Assembly (NCBI GenBank): GCA_965221485.1 | Contig: OZ244893.1 | Location: 2,356,001-2,420,000 of the forward strand | Length of the DNA stretch: 64,000 bases | Reading direction: 5' to 3' | From: JAJEBT01 sp965221485 | GTDB taxonomy: Bacteria > Pseudomonadota > Alphaproteobacteria > MPNO01 > UBA830 | Program-made: the position numbers and the translations under genes | Shown: positions 16,784 through 25,716 of the stretch, in pieces | How positions within the stretch are numbered: position 1 is the stretch's first letter | How the letters are laid out: every line of letters begins with the position of its first letter | The notes under the pieces: generated by a model | Told to the model about the DNA's origin: nothing | The model's database searches: none | What the model saw: only the letters and a program-made list of their open reading frames with translations

Positions 16784-17910
16784 AGCGGCACGGCAAGTAT
16801 GTGATCGGTATCGAACCGCAGCTGCACCGGATCACCAGTGGCAAGACGCTGGCGGGGGTGGATATTGGCACGCAGTTCCACATCACCCCAGCGAATGCGG
16901 CAATCAACATAACTGCCAAGAAAGATGGTCTGCAAAACTTCGCCCCGCACGGTTTCCGCGCCGGAAGTGCCCGATTCAACATGCACATCCTCTGGCCTGA
17001 TCGAGAGAACTACCCGATCACCGTTTTCCACTCCGGACGCAATTCGGCATGAAAGGACGAGAGTTTCTCCGCCAGCCCCGGTCCGAATTCGCCCCCTTCC
17101 ATCCCTGTCGGTCTCCAGCACCTCGGCATCAAACAGATTGGCCACACCGATAAAACCGCTGACGTAACGATTGGCAGGAGATCTGTAGACCTGAAGGGGC
17201 GGTCCTTTCTGCTCGATATGGCCCTTGCTCATGACAATGATCTCGTCGCTCATGACCAACGCTTCCGACTGATCATGAGTGACATAGACGGACGTGATCC
17301 CGATCTCATTCTGGATGCGTTTCATCTCGACACGCATCTGTTCCCGCAGTTTCAGGTCCAGATTTGATAAAGGTTCGTCAAACAGCAGAAGATCGGGTTG
17401 TGCCACAATCGCGCGTGCGAGCGCCGCACGCTGCTGCTGACCCCCAGAAAGCTGGGTTGCGAGTTTTTCGGACATGTCGGCAAGGCCAACCAGTTGCAAC
17501 ACATCAGCAACCCGGTCATCGATTTCCCTGCGGTTCGTTTTCCGGATGGTCAGCGGATAGGCCACATTGTCCGCTACGGTCATGTGCGGCCAGATTGCAT
17601 AACTCTGGAATACCATCCCGATATTGCGTTTTTCAGGAGCCAGGAACACCCCGTTCCGGGGAGCGGTGAAAACCCGGTCTCCGACCTGGATTTCTCCGGA
17701 GTCGATCGCATGCAACCCGGCGATACTCATCAGTGTTGTTGTCTTGCCACATCCCGAGGGCCCCAGAAGGGTCAGGAACGATCCCTTGGGAGCGTCAAAG
17801 GAAATATTGTCAACCGCCCGGTCATCACCGAACCACTTGACCAGATTCCGGATCCTCAGATACCGGTCGTCGGAAGAACCGTTTTTTTTGTCCGGTTGCG
17901 TCGTGGTCAT
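16780..17910 (-). CDS. ABC importer ATPase, Fe3+/spermidine-type (first of two)
   Basis: A 376-residue ATP-binding subunit with Walker A at 50-57, Leu-Ser-Gly-Gly-Gln at 154-158, Walker B ending Phe-Asp-Glu at 174-179, and a C-terminal TOBE-like domain. It resembles its downstream neighbour throughout, but has a ~12-residue polar N-terminal extension. The start at 17910 overlaps the permease stop by four bases, and its own stop overlaps the next ATPase start by four. The frame extends 16 codons further up inside the permease gene without family similarity. Both ATPases keep all catalytic motifs. Confidence 0.93.
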   Translation of the reverse strand: MTTTQPDKKNGSSDDRYLRIRNLVKWFGDDRAVDNISFDAPKGSFLTLLGPSGCGKTTTLMSIAGLHAIDSGEIQVGDRVFTAPRNGVFLAPEKRNIGMVFQSYAIWPHMTVADNVAYPLTIRKTNRREIDDRVADVLQLVGLADMSEKLATQLSGGQQQRAALARAIVAQPDLLLFDEPLSNLDLKLREQMRVEMKRIQNEIGITSVYVTHDQSEALVMSDEIIVMSKGHIEQKGPPLQVYRSPANRYVSGFIGVANLFDAEVLETDRDGRGRIRTGAGGETLVLSCRIASGVENGDRVVLSIRPEDVHVESGTSGAETVRGEVLQTIFLGSYVDCRIRWGDVELRANIHPRQRLATGDPVQLRFDTDHILAVPL

Positions 17911-19673
17911 GCCGAAAGTGCCTCCCGGCCGGCGATGCGCCTGAACACATAAATACAAACCAGCAGCACGATCGTCTGGGCCATCGACAAGGCTGCTGTC
18001 AGAGGTTCATTTTCGAAATTGGTGAGATAATAGACTCCGACTGACAGGGTCTCGGTCCCGGTCGTGTAAAGAATGATAGAGATCGAGAGTTCGCGCAGAT
18101 AAATAATGAACAGCAAGACCCATCCGGCAAAGATGCCGGGCTTCAGTAACGGTATCGTGATGCGGCGCAACGTAGTGAACCAGCTTGCACCTGACATTCG
18201 TGAACTCTGGTCGAGCTCCTCCGAGATCGCCAGCAGCACAGATGACACGTTCCGCTGGCCATATGGAAAAAAGCGCGTGATATAGCCGAGAAGCAGGATC
18301 CAGATGGTCGCGTAAATCGGTGTCTGGATGTAGGTCACGAGAACACCCATGGCAAGCACGATGCCCGGAAAGCCGATCGGCACGACACACAGGAAGTCGA
18401 GCAGCCGGGATCCGAAGCCCTTGGTCCTATGGATCATGTAGCTGACCACAAGAGCCAGCACCATGGCGATCGAAGCACCCGCAAAGGCCAGGAAAAAACT
18501 GTTCAGGATACCGTTGGTCGCTGCCTGAATGCTCTCCGGACGCCAGAAGAACAACGTCTTCACGTAGTTATGGAGCGTAATCTCCGATAACTGGATCTCA
18601 GCGGTCCAGACCGGGTGAAGGCTGACAATGAGCAGACACAGGATTGGCAGCACGACCGCGACGAGAATGTAGAAGATATTGTATGCGAAAGCGACCCACT
18701 TCCAGCCACCAAGATCCAGGACATTGGGACGATAGCCCTTGCCGGTTACCGTGGTAAAGGAACGAGGTGCGATGTAGCGCTGCTGTATCCAGATCAGGAG
18801 AACCGTAATAAGGCCGAGCGCCATGCTCATGGTAGCGCCGAGATAATGGTTGGCATCATCGCCCACGGCCTTGGAGAAGATCTGCGTCGTCAGGGTCTCC
18901 CATCCGTACGGCGCGCTGAGCTTGAACGGCACTCCGAACTCGCCGGCACTGGTGACAAAAACGATGATCGCTCCCGACAGGATTCCGGGCATCACGAGCG
19001 GCAGCGTGACCGTCATGGTCGTTCTCAACAGTCCCGCACCGGTTGTGCGGGCGCTGTCTTCTAGGGATGGATCCATACGGCGCAAGGACCCGACAACAAA
19101 GAGATAGACCAGGGGTGCAAAAAAGATACCGGTCACCCAGATGACACCCCAGAGATTGTCAACATTGAAAAGGTGACCTTCGATGCCAAGCAGATCTCGC
19201 GCCCATCCGTTGAGCAGCCCTGTACGCGGGGCCGCAAGATTGTGCCAGGCAATCGCGCCGACAAACGGGCTGAGGAAGAACGGAATCAGATTGTAGGGTT
19301 CAAGATAGTCGCGCAGGGGACAGTTGGTACGGGCATTGATCCACGCCAGAGAAACGCCGAGAACTGTCGCAAGGACCGTCGATCCGGCGCTGACTATGAT
19401 GGTGTTGAGAAATGCCTTGGGAATGATGCGGTCCGTGAACAGGGTCACGTAGTTGCCGAAACCCCATTCGGTATCCCACCCCAGCGGATCCAGAACCCGA
19501 AAACTGCTGATCAGCAGCGTAATCAACGGCAGAATGACCGCCAGCCCCACGATCAGACTGACAACGATCGTAGCAACGTTCTCCTGGGTGAACAGGCCGC
19601 GCATGCGGTTTTCTGTACGCGACCGCATGCCTCCGGCGGGTGGAACTGCGGTGCTCACGGGTTCACTGGCCAT
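17907..19673 (-). CDS. fused ABC importer permease, FbpB/AfuB type
   Basis: A 588-residue inner-membrane permease made of two binding-protein-dependent transport domains fused head to tail, each with about six membrane segments (roughly 30-300 and 325-585). EAA-type loops contacting the ATPases are visible in both halves, for example near Thr-Thr-Gly-Ala-Gly-Leu-Leu-Arg-Thr and Met-Ser-Gly-Ala-Ser-Trp-Phe-Thr-Thr. Fusions of this kind serve ferric iron, but also phosphonate-like and organic substrates. It is coupled to the two ATPase genes by ATGA overlap and follows the binding-protein gene across 200 bases that contain a hairpin. Confidence 0.93.
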   Translation of the reverse strand: MASEPVSTAVPPAGGMRSRTENRMRGLFTQENVATIVVSLIVGLAVILPLITLLISSFRVLDPLGWDTEWGFGNYVTLFTDRIIPKAFLNTIIVSAGSTVLATVLGVSLAWINARTNCPLRDYLEPYNLIPFFLSPFVGAIAWHNLAAPRTGLLNGWARDLLGIEGHLFNVDNLWGVIWVTGIFFAPLVYLFVVGSLRRMDPSLEDSARTTGAGLLRTTMTVTLPLVMPGILSGAIIVFVTSAGEFGVPFKLSAPYGWETLTTQIFSKAVGDDANHYLGATMSMALGLITVLLIWIQQRYIAPRSFTTVTGKGYRPNVLDLGGWKWVAFAYNIFYILVAVVLPILCLLIVSLHPVWTAEIQLSEITLHNYVKTLFFWRPESIQAATNGILNSFFLAFAGASIAMVLALVVSYMIHRTKGFGSRLLDFLCVVPIGFPGIVLAMGVLVTYIQTPIYATIWILLLGYITRFFPYGQRNVSSVLLAISEELDQSSRMSGASWFTTLRRITIPLLKPGIFAGWVLLFIIYLRELSISIILYTTGTETLSVGVYYLTNFENEPLTAALSMAQTIVLLVCIYVFRRIAGREALSA

Positions 19674-19721
19674 GTGAGGATATCCCTTCGCACGGTCACC
19701 GGCAGGTGGTGCGTCACAGAC

Positions 19722-19753
19722 AAAACCCGGCGAGCAGAAACCTCCTCGCCGGG
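19722..19753 (-). terminator. hairpin with T-run between binding-protein and permease genes
   Basis: Read leftward, CCCGGCGAG (19753-19745), a 10-base loop and CTCGCCGGG (19734-19726) form a perfect 9-bp stem followed by TTTT (19725-19722). It is a weak intrinsic terminator or 3'-end stabiliser that would let the upstream binding protein be made in excess of the permease. Confidence 0.65.
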
Positions 19754-19873
19754 ATCAATCCAGATCGTTCCGATAGACCCTTGCGCTTCACGTCTTCAGC
19801 GTGTCAGGAGCCAAAACAAAGGCCCGACAATTCTTCGCTGCAGAGATGTCCCCCTTCAGGTCCGAACCAGGGT

Positions 19874-20989
19874 TCAGCGGAAGTTCTGCTGCCATAGCCC
19901 CCGTACGGCCTTGAACTCGCGCTGGGCACCCACCCAGTCATCGAGGCCCACGAGCTTGGTCTTTGTGAGATCAAGAAGGTAAGGAGCTGCTGCCGCAGGC
20001 GGTTTGTAGCCCTCACGGAAGCTGTAGACGGCCTCTCCCTCGACGATAATGTCCGCGCCTTCCTTGCTCAGCATGAAATCTATGAGCAGCTTGCCTGCGT
20101 TCGGACTTCCTGCGCCCTTGAGGACTGCGGACTGGTTGCCAAGCATGACCTGACCCTCTGCATACGAGCCCATCCTGATCTTGCCCTCCAACGCAGGCTG
20201 TTTCAGCACGTTCTGATAGACGCGTCCAGACAGATTCCACATGTCAAAGGGGCGCTGGCATGAAATCACCATCTGCATCTTCGGTTCGGTCCGGAACTCG
20301 ACAATCGGCTCCGTGCCCTTGAGCTGTGTCCAGAATTTCCCGAAATCGACCGCACCGGCCTTCTGCAGGGCAATGACCGTGTTGGTGTAGGTGAAACTCT
20401 TGGTGATGTCAGAGGCAATTGTCATGCCCTTGACCCGCGCCTGAACCGCATCGGCATATTTGCTGACACTGAAATCCTTCATGCCGGGACATGCGGTGTT
20501 CCATACCGGCTGGAAGGTATAGGCGAGCGGCACAACCACGTAGGGATAGTTGACGTATTGGCCGGCGGCCTTGGCGACAGTTTCGCTGTCCTTCCAGTAG
20601 GCGCTGTCCAGTTTTTCGAACGCACCGCGTTTGGCGGCCTGATCGAAGAAACCCGGAGCACTGACCAATATCACGTCAACCGTGAACTTGCCCGCCTTGA
20701 TTTCCTGACGCACCTGGGAGACCGTCGCACCCGTACCCTTCCGGAGGTTGTTGAACCTGAACCCGTCGCCAAGCCCGTACCGCTTGACAAAGGCCTCGCC
20801 AAGGCGCCGGCCCGTGCGGTCGCTGAAAATCGGGTTGATCAATGTGACGGAACCTTCCTCCTTTGCCGCGGCAACGAGGGCCTCCTCCTGCGGTGTCATG
20901 TGACCATCAGCCAATGCCGCCGGTCCCGACATCATCAAGACTGCAGCAGACAACGTACCGAGCGCGATTGGCATTCCATTCAAGCGCAT
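19874..20989 (-). CDS. ABC transporter substrate-binding protein (Fe3+-type fold)
   Basis: A 371-residue periplasmic binding protein. Residues 1-28 form a signal peptide ending Ala-Ala-Leu-Ala-Asp-Gly. The mature part has the class F/AfuA-like start Glu-Gly-Ser-Val-Thr-Leu-Ile-Asn-Pro, and late Gly-Ser-Pro-Asn-Ala-Gly-Lys-Leu-Leu-Ile-Asp-Phe-Met-Leu-Ser. The paired Tyr ligands usual in ferric-binding proteins are not evident, so an organic substrate is at least as likely as iron; this is inference. It is the first gene of the leftward ABC operon. GGGAGG precedes the ATG and an AT-rich promoter region lies upstream. Confidence 0.88.
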   Translation of the reverse strand: MRLNGMPIALGTLSAAVLMMSGPAALADGHMTPQEEALVAAAKEEGSVTLINPIFSDRTGRRLGEAFVKRYGLGDGFRFNNLRKGTGATVSQVRQEIKAGKFTVDVILVSAPGFFDQAAKRGAFEKLDSAYWKDSETVAKAAGQYVNYPYVVVPLAYTFQPVWNTACPGMKDFSVSKYADAVQARVKGMTIASDITKSFTYTNTVIALQKAGAVDFGKFWTQLKGTEPIVEFRTEPKMQMVISCQRPFDMWNLSGRVYQNVLKQPALEGKIRMGSYAEGQVMLGNQSAVLKGAGSPNAGKLLIDFMLSKEGADIIVEGEAVYSFREGYKPPAAAAPYLLDLTKTKLVGLDDWVGAQREFKAVRGLWQQNFR

Positions 20990-21032
20990 TCAACCCTCCC
21001 TTGATCGCATCATGAATAAATTTCCTTAAGTA

Positions 21033-21061
21033 AATTTAAATTATTGGGCTGGTACAGGCAA
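21033..21061 (-). promoter_or_regulatory. possible promoter of the ABC importer operon
   Basis: Read leftward: TTGCCT (21061-21056), a 17-base spacer, and TAAATT (21038-21033), each 4 of 6 to the sigma-70 consensus. It sits in a strikingly AT-rich 35-base patch about 45 bases before the binding-protein start. Assigned by eye. Confidence 0.35.
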
Positions 21062-21626
21062 ATTTTCCCGTCGGAGAAGAATCTGGCTTGTGATTGCCGT
21101 CTGGAACACCACCGCATCCGGGCAACGGTGTGTCTCCCAATTTGATGCTACTGCCCCGGAACCACTGCAGACCTTCCCGTAATCACTGCATTGGGAACTG
21201 AAAGGTCCCACCCTGTCCGACACGAGGGAAAAATGGTGGTCCCGACCAGCAGGGTGGGTCCAGGAACCAATACCGGACGTTCCGACGTATCGGCCCGGAA
21301 AGACCGGAAAATACCGGGGTGAGAGATACCTTGTCGTGTCACGAAACCCGCGCGCCGCAATGGTTGCGGGACGGCGTCCATGACGCTCCGGGGGCCAGAG
21401 CACGATTCTGATCTGCAGAAAACGCTCTCCCGGGGACTCTCAACTCCGGATGATTACGAGCGGCATTGATCAACATCCGGACGGGGCGCACAATCCGGTC
21501 ACCTACATTGCCTGTAACAACCACCCCTCTTGCGATACACGGCCTTGGCCTATAGATTTCCAGCCAATCGGGACGGGTGAATCTGCACAGAATGAAAAAC
21601 CGCCTGTCGTTCCGGAGGGAGATGCC
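21062..21626. other. intergenic region between divergent importers
   Basis: No supported gene. This is the divergent promoter space between the leftward ABC operon and the rightward cupin/TAXI-TRAP unit. The cupin frame is open back to 21450 but shows no family similarity before 21627. Confidence 0.45.
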
Positions 21627-22031
21627 ATGTCCGAAACAGGGAACACGGAAACCAAGACCGAAGGCGCCTACAAGGGTGGCAAGGGCAACTACTATTTCGA
21701 TGTCCCCCGGCTTTCCGGTGTCGAGGCCGGAAAGGGTTATGCCCCGACCTTTGGCCCGGTGATCGAGGGCGAACTGACCCAGGTCGGCATCATGACGATC
21801 CCTGCGGGGCAGTCCTCTGCTCCCCACACCCATCCCAACGAGCAGTGGATTTACCTCATGGCGGGACGCCTTCGTTCGATTGTTGACGGTGAGGAACGGG
21901 AAGTCGGACCGGGTGAACTCATCTACATTCCCGCCGGAATTGTTCACAGTGTCGATGTGCTGCCCGGCGACGACGCCAGGTTTTTCACCTGCAAGGACCT
22001 CAGGCACGGCATCCAGGGTACAGCGGTCTGA
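21627..22031 (+). CDS. small cupin-domain protein
   Basis: A 134-residue single-domain cupin. Pro-His-Thr-His-Pro-Asn-Glu-Gln gives the first metal motif (two His, one Glu), followed by Leu-Met-Ala-Gly-Arg-Leu and Pro-Gly-Glu-Leu-Ile-Tyr-Ile-Pro-Ala-Gly with a His (Val-His-Ser) completing the second motif. GGAGGGAG ends 6 bases before the ATG at 21627 and decides the start. It lies 69 bases before the TAXI receptor gene and is likely cotranscribed with it. It may be a metal-dependent isomerase/dioxygenase or a ligand-binding protein for the imported compound. Confidence 0.83.
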   Translation: MSETGNTETKTEGAYKGGKGNYYFDVPRLSGVEAGKGYAPTFGPVIEGELTQVGIMTIPAGQSSAPHTHPNEQWIYLMAGRLRSIVDGEEREVGPGELIYIPAGIVHSVDVLPGDDARFFTCKDLRHGIQGTAV

Positions 22032-22100
22032 GGCCGGCTGATACCGGCCAGCCACCGGAGCGGCGGCACCACCCCGCGCAAACTAAACAGGAGTATGACA

Positions 22101-23090
22101 ATGAAGGCGTTCAAAGGGATGATCGCAGTTGCCGCATTTTTCGCGCTCGCTGGCGCGGCACAGGCAATGGAACAGTACCGGATCGGCGGCGGCCCGGCCG
22201 GCGGCGGATGGCATCCATCCGTAAGTGCCGGCGTGCAACTGCTCAATGCAGAACTGGCAGACAAGTACAAATTCAACTATTCGCCATCAAATGGCTCGGT
22301 CGACAATGTTCGCCGCGTTTCGCTTGGCGACTTCGATGCCGGATGGGGTCACGTGGGACAGGTCTACCAGGCCTGGAACGGCGTCGGCCTGTTCGAACGT
22401 GACGGCGCCAGTAACGACTTTCGCATCATCGCCAACGTGCGCAAGCAGACCCAGATCATAGCGGTGCTGGCGGACAGCCCGATCCGGACCTTTTCTGACA
22501 TGAAGGGAAAGGTCGTGAGTTTGCTCAACAAGGGATCGGGTAGCAATGTCAACTGCGTCAATGTCATGAAGGGCGCCGGAATTTATGACGACATCGACAA
22601 GCGCTATCTGGGTTTTGCAGCGTCGGCGCGCGCCCTGGGTGATCGCCAGATCGATGTCTTTTGCTCCGCTGGCACTCCCTACCTGATCCCCGCGCTGACC
22701 CAGCTGTCCATCAGCAAACCGGTACGCTATGTCAGCCTGTCTGAAAGCGAACAGGCGAATCTTGTCAAGCAAAATCCCTTCTATGCGCCTGCAACCATTC
22801 CGGTGCAAAAGGATGTGCGCGGCATGACCGAACCGTCGCGGTCGATTTCCTATGACGTTTACTGGATCGTCAACAAGAGCATGTCCGACAATGCGATTCA
22901 TGACCTTCTGACGGTTATTGCCGATCCCGCGAATCTCAAGAAACTGACGGCAACCGCAGGATACTGGAAGACCCTGAGTGGTGACTTCAGCAACCTGGGC
23001 TCGGTCGGTGTCCCTGTCCACCCTGCCGCTGCCCGGTACTGGAAGAGCCGCGGCTACGAAATCTCAGCCAAGAGCATCATGGGCTACTGA
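22101..23090 (+). CDS. TAXI-family TRAP transporter solute-binding protein
   Basis: A 329-residue periplasmic receptor of the TAXI (TRAP-associated extracytoplasmic immunogenic) family. Residues 1-22 form a signal peptide ending Ala-Gln-Ala. The mature start has the family pattern Tyr-Arg-Ile-Gly-Gly-Gly-Pro-Ala-Gly-Gly-Gly-Trp, then Ser-Asn-Gly-Ser-Val-Asp-Asn-Val and Leu-Gly-Asp-Phe-Asp-Ala. AGGAG at 22089-22093 is only 1 base from an ATG at 22095 but 7 bases from the ATG at 22101, so I place the start there. It is followed by a hairpin and then the fused permease. Confidence 0.93.
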   Translation: MKAFKGMIAVAAFFALAGAAQAMEQYRIGGGPAGGGWHPSVSAGVQLLNAELADKYKFNYSPSNGSVDNVRRVSLGDFDAGWGHVGQVYQAWNGVGLFERDGASNDFRIIANVRKQTQIIAVLADSPIRTFSDMKGKVVSLLNKGSGSNVNCVNVMKGAGIYDDIDKRYLGFAASARALGDRQIDVFCSAGTPYLIPALTQLSISKPVRYVSLSESEQANLVKQNPFYAPATIPVQKDVRGMTEPSRSISYDVYWIVNKSMSDNAIHDLLTVIADPANLKKLTATAGYWKTLSGDFSNLGSVGVPVHPAAARYWKSRGYEISAKSIMGY

Positions 23091-23098
23091 GGAATGGA

Positions 23099-23125
23099 CT
23101 GCCGGGCCTTGCCCGGCAGACTTTT
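23099..23125 (+). terminator. hairpin between TAXI receptor and permease genes
   Basis: CTGCCGGGC (23099-23107), a 3-base loop and GCCCGGCAG (23111-23119) form a perfect 9-bp stem, followed by ACTTTT. It begins 8 bases after the receptor stop. As an attenuator it would keep the receptor in excess over the permease. Confidence 0.7.
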
Positions 23126-23202
23126 CAGACGCGGTGTGACCCTGCAGCACCGGTCCTTTCGACCACCACTCCCGGCCCGGCCGACGAGCGGGGCAGACAA
23201 CA

Positions 23203-25716
23203 ATGGCTGACAGGACGCTTACCCTGCTGATGAGGATCGGTCTTGTCAGCGAAGACTCGGTCCAGCCGCGCTCGATGTCAGGGCTGGCCGGGATACTCTT
23301 TTCAATTGTCGCTGTCGCCTATTCCTATTTCTTCCTTCACATTGCGATTTTTGGCCCTCCGGTTTCCGAAGTCTTCAAGGGGACGTTTTTTCTCGGGGCG
23401 GCCGTCATGTCACTGCTGCTGTATCGTCACCGACGGCGATCGTTTCGTGACGGAGGAAGCTGGCTCGACGAGTTTTTTGCTCTCGCCAACCTTGTCCTGC
23501 TGGTCGCCGCTGCCGGCATCCTGATCCACTGGTTGCTGACCGGTCAGGAACTCTTCTGGCGACGCTATGAAGGAAACGGGACATGGCTGGCCGCGCTTGC
23601 CGGCGCAGTGATTGGCACCGCAGTCTATCTGTATGACGGGTATCGGCGACGGTCACGGGATGGTCTGGTCCTGACCGATCTCCTGTTTCTGGCCGGCATT
23701 GTCTCATCGGTTCTGTGGTGGGGCATCAATCTTGAGGAACTGCAGATCAATATCGGCGGACGGGTTCCTGCGGCGCTCGTGATCTTTGCCCTGATGATGA
23801 CCGCAACCAGCTTCGAGATCGCTCGCCGTGTTGTGGGCCCCGTGATTCCGCTGCTCGGGTTCCTGTTTTTCGTCTATTCCTTTGACGTGGTCGCGCGCGC
23901 CATGCCTGGCATCCTGAACCATCCCGGGGATCGGATGGCACGAGTCATGGAGTTTCTGATGCTGTCCACCGAAGGCATGCTCGGGCTGGTGACGGATGTT
24001 TTTGCAACCTTCATTGTAATTTTTGTGATTCTCGGCGCTTTTCTCGAGAAAACCGGCTTTGGTGCGCTCATCATCAACAGCACCTATCGAATTACGGGCC
24101 AGAAGACTGGCGGACCCGGCCTCGCTGCAGTGATCAGCAGCGGCTTTTTCGGCATGATTTCCGGCAGCGGTGTGGCCAATGTCATGACGACAGGTACCTT
24201 CACCATACCCCTGATGAAACGGGTGGGATACCGTTCCGAATTTGCCGGTGGTGTCGAGGCAGCAGCCTCGACAGGCGGTGCCTACATGCCGCCGATAATG
24301 GGCGCCGGTGCCTTTCTCCTGGCCGAACTGACAGAGACCAGCTACTTCGAAATCGTCAAGATCGCCTTCATTCCGGCTCTTCTGTATTACTTTTCGGTCG
24401 GGTTGATCGTTTATTACCGGGCCGTGCGCGACAAGCTGCATGGCGTTCCTGCAGACGAACTGCCTCCCTGGTCAGGTATCCTGCCGCGTCTCCACCTGCT
24501 GACCCCAATTCCAATGATGATCTATTTGCTCATCGTCGGTGATTCCGCATTTCTGGCTGCAGCCAAGACGATCATTCTGATCATTCTCCTCAAACTGGCT
24601 GATCTTCTGGCGTCGGTTCCCTCAAACGCACCTCGCCCTCTTTGGAAACCTCAGCTGGTTCTTTCCGTCATCATCGGGGCGGCAGTCTATCTCCTGGGCG
24701 ATGCAATCGGCCCCCCTTTCACCTGGTTCGTCGACGACCATATCGGGGTCGGCTTCAGCGACGCCGTATTCTGGGTTCCGTTTTCCTATGTCCTCCTGCG
24801 ATCCGCCGAACTTCTCCGCTACGGCGCCAGAGAGGTGGGATCCATATCGGCCTCCTCACCGGACGGCGCCGAAAGGTTTGGGTTCGGGGATGACGAGAGA
24901 CCCGTAAGATCCCTCCTCGAAGCCTGGGTTGCACTGGGACGCACGATCCTGGTGTCGCTGGAAGCAGGCGCCCGCAACACCATTCTCGTCAGCTGCATAG
25001 CCGGCGTCCTCGGAATCCTGTTGTCCGCCGCCACCCAGAGCGACTTGCCCGGCCGGGTTTCGCACCTCCTCGTCGCTGCCAGCGGAGGCCTTTTGCCCAT
25101 TACGATCTTCTGGGTCATCGTGGCGGGGTACATTATCGGGATGGGTCTTCCGATCGTCGCAAGCTACGTCATCCTGGCGATTTTTGCGGTCGGAGCCATG
25201 ACCGAACTGGGCGTGCCCGCTCTCGCCGCTCACATGATCTCTTACTGGGTGGCGGTGGTCAGCGCAGTTACGCCGCCCGTTGCCCTTGCAGCCTATGCCG
25301 CAAGTTCGATCTCGCGAGGAGATCCGGTCGGGACCGGCAACCAGGCGGTCAAACTCGCGTCCATGATTTTCGTCATGCCGTTCCTGTTCGTTTACACCCC
25401 GCTGCTTCTCACCGGCTCCACTGTCGACATTGTGGTGACCGTGATTGCCTGCGTCCTCGGTGTGCTGGCCTGGGCATCATTTCTTGAAGGCTATGGAATC
25501 GGGCGGCCCATTCCGTTTGAGCGCGCGCTCTGGCTGATTGCAGCCTTCTGCCTGTTGATGCCGGCCGGGACATTTGTTGGCTATGTCGCAGGCAGCGAGG
25601 CTGATTTGCGCTACCACGCCTATACTGCGGGCGCCCTGATTGTTGCCGGCCTGACCCTTTACCGGCGAATTGGCCAGAAGGGATTTCCCTCGTCACCCGG
25701 AAAGGCAGCAGAATGA
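23203..25716 (+). CDS. TRAP transporter fused permease (4TM/12TM), extended
   Basis: An inner-membrane secondary importer driven by ion gradients, with the small (DctQ) and large (DctM) subunits fused. The N-terminal ~200 residues hold the DctQ-like helices. The DctM part has the signatures Phe-Gly-Met-Ile-Ser-Gly-Ser-Gly-Val-Ala-Asn-Val near 320 and Ser-Thr-Gly-Gly-Ala-Tyr-Met-Pro-Pro-Ile-Met-Gly near 360. At 837 residues it is about 180 longer than the other two fused permeases of this window. The excess is mostly a middle insert (about 430-570) with additional hydrophobic segments. It overlaps the next gene by four bases. The start is not fixed by a clear ribosome binding site. Confidence 0.93.
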   Translation: MADRTLTLLMRIGLVSEDSVQPRSMSGLAGILFSIVAVAYSYFFLHIAIFGPPVSEVFKGTFFLGAAVMSLLLYRHRRRSFRDGGSWLDEFFALANLVLLVAAAGILIHWLLTGQELFWRRYEGNGTWLAALAGAVIGTAVYLYDGYRRRSRDGLVLTDLLFLAGIVSSVLWWGINLEELQINIGGRVPAALVIFALMMTATSFEIARRVVGPVIPLLGFLFFVYSFDVVARAMPGILNHPGDRMARVMEFLMLSTEGMLGLVTDVFATFIVIFVILGAFLEKTGFGALIINSTYRITGQKTGGPGLAAVISSGFFGMISGSGVANVMTTGTFTIPLMKRVGYRSEFAGGVEAAASTGGAYMPPIMGAGAFLLAELTETSYFEIVKIAFIPALLYYFSVGLIVYYRAVRDKLHGVPADELPPWSGILPRLHLLTPIPMMIYLLIVGDSAFLAAAKTIILIILLKLADLLASVPSNAPRPLWKPQLVLSVIIGAAVYLLGDAIGPPFTWFVDDHIGVGFSDAVFWVPFSYVLLRSAELLRYGAREVGSISASSPDGAERFGFGDDERPVRSLLEAWVALGRTILVSLEAGARNTILVSCIAGVLGILLSAATQSDLPGRVSHLLVAASGGLLPITIFWVIVAGYIIGMGLPIVASYVILAIFAVGAMTELGVPALAAHMISYWVAVVSAVTPPVALAAYAASSISRGDPVGTGNQAVKLASMIFVMPFLFVYTPLLLTGSTVDIVVTVIACVLGVLAWASFLEGYGIGRPIPFERALWLIAAFCLLMPAGTFVGYVAGSEADLRYHAYTAGALIVAGLTLYRRIGQKGFPSSPGKAAE

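Noticed and set aside
15095..20989. Reading the ABC importer as a ferric iron transporter
   Set aside because: The permease fusion and ATPases fit, but the paired Tyr ligands of ferric-binding receptors are not evident and the neighbours are organic-acid enzymes.
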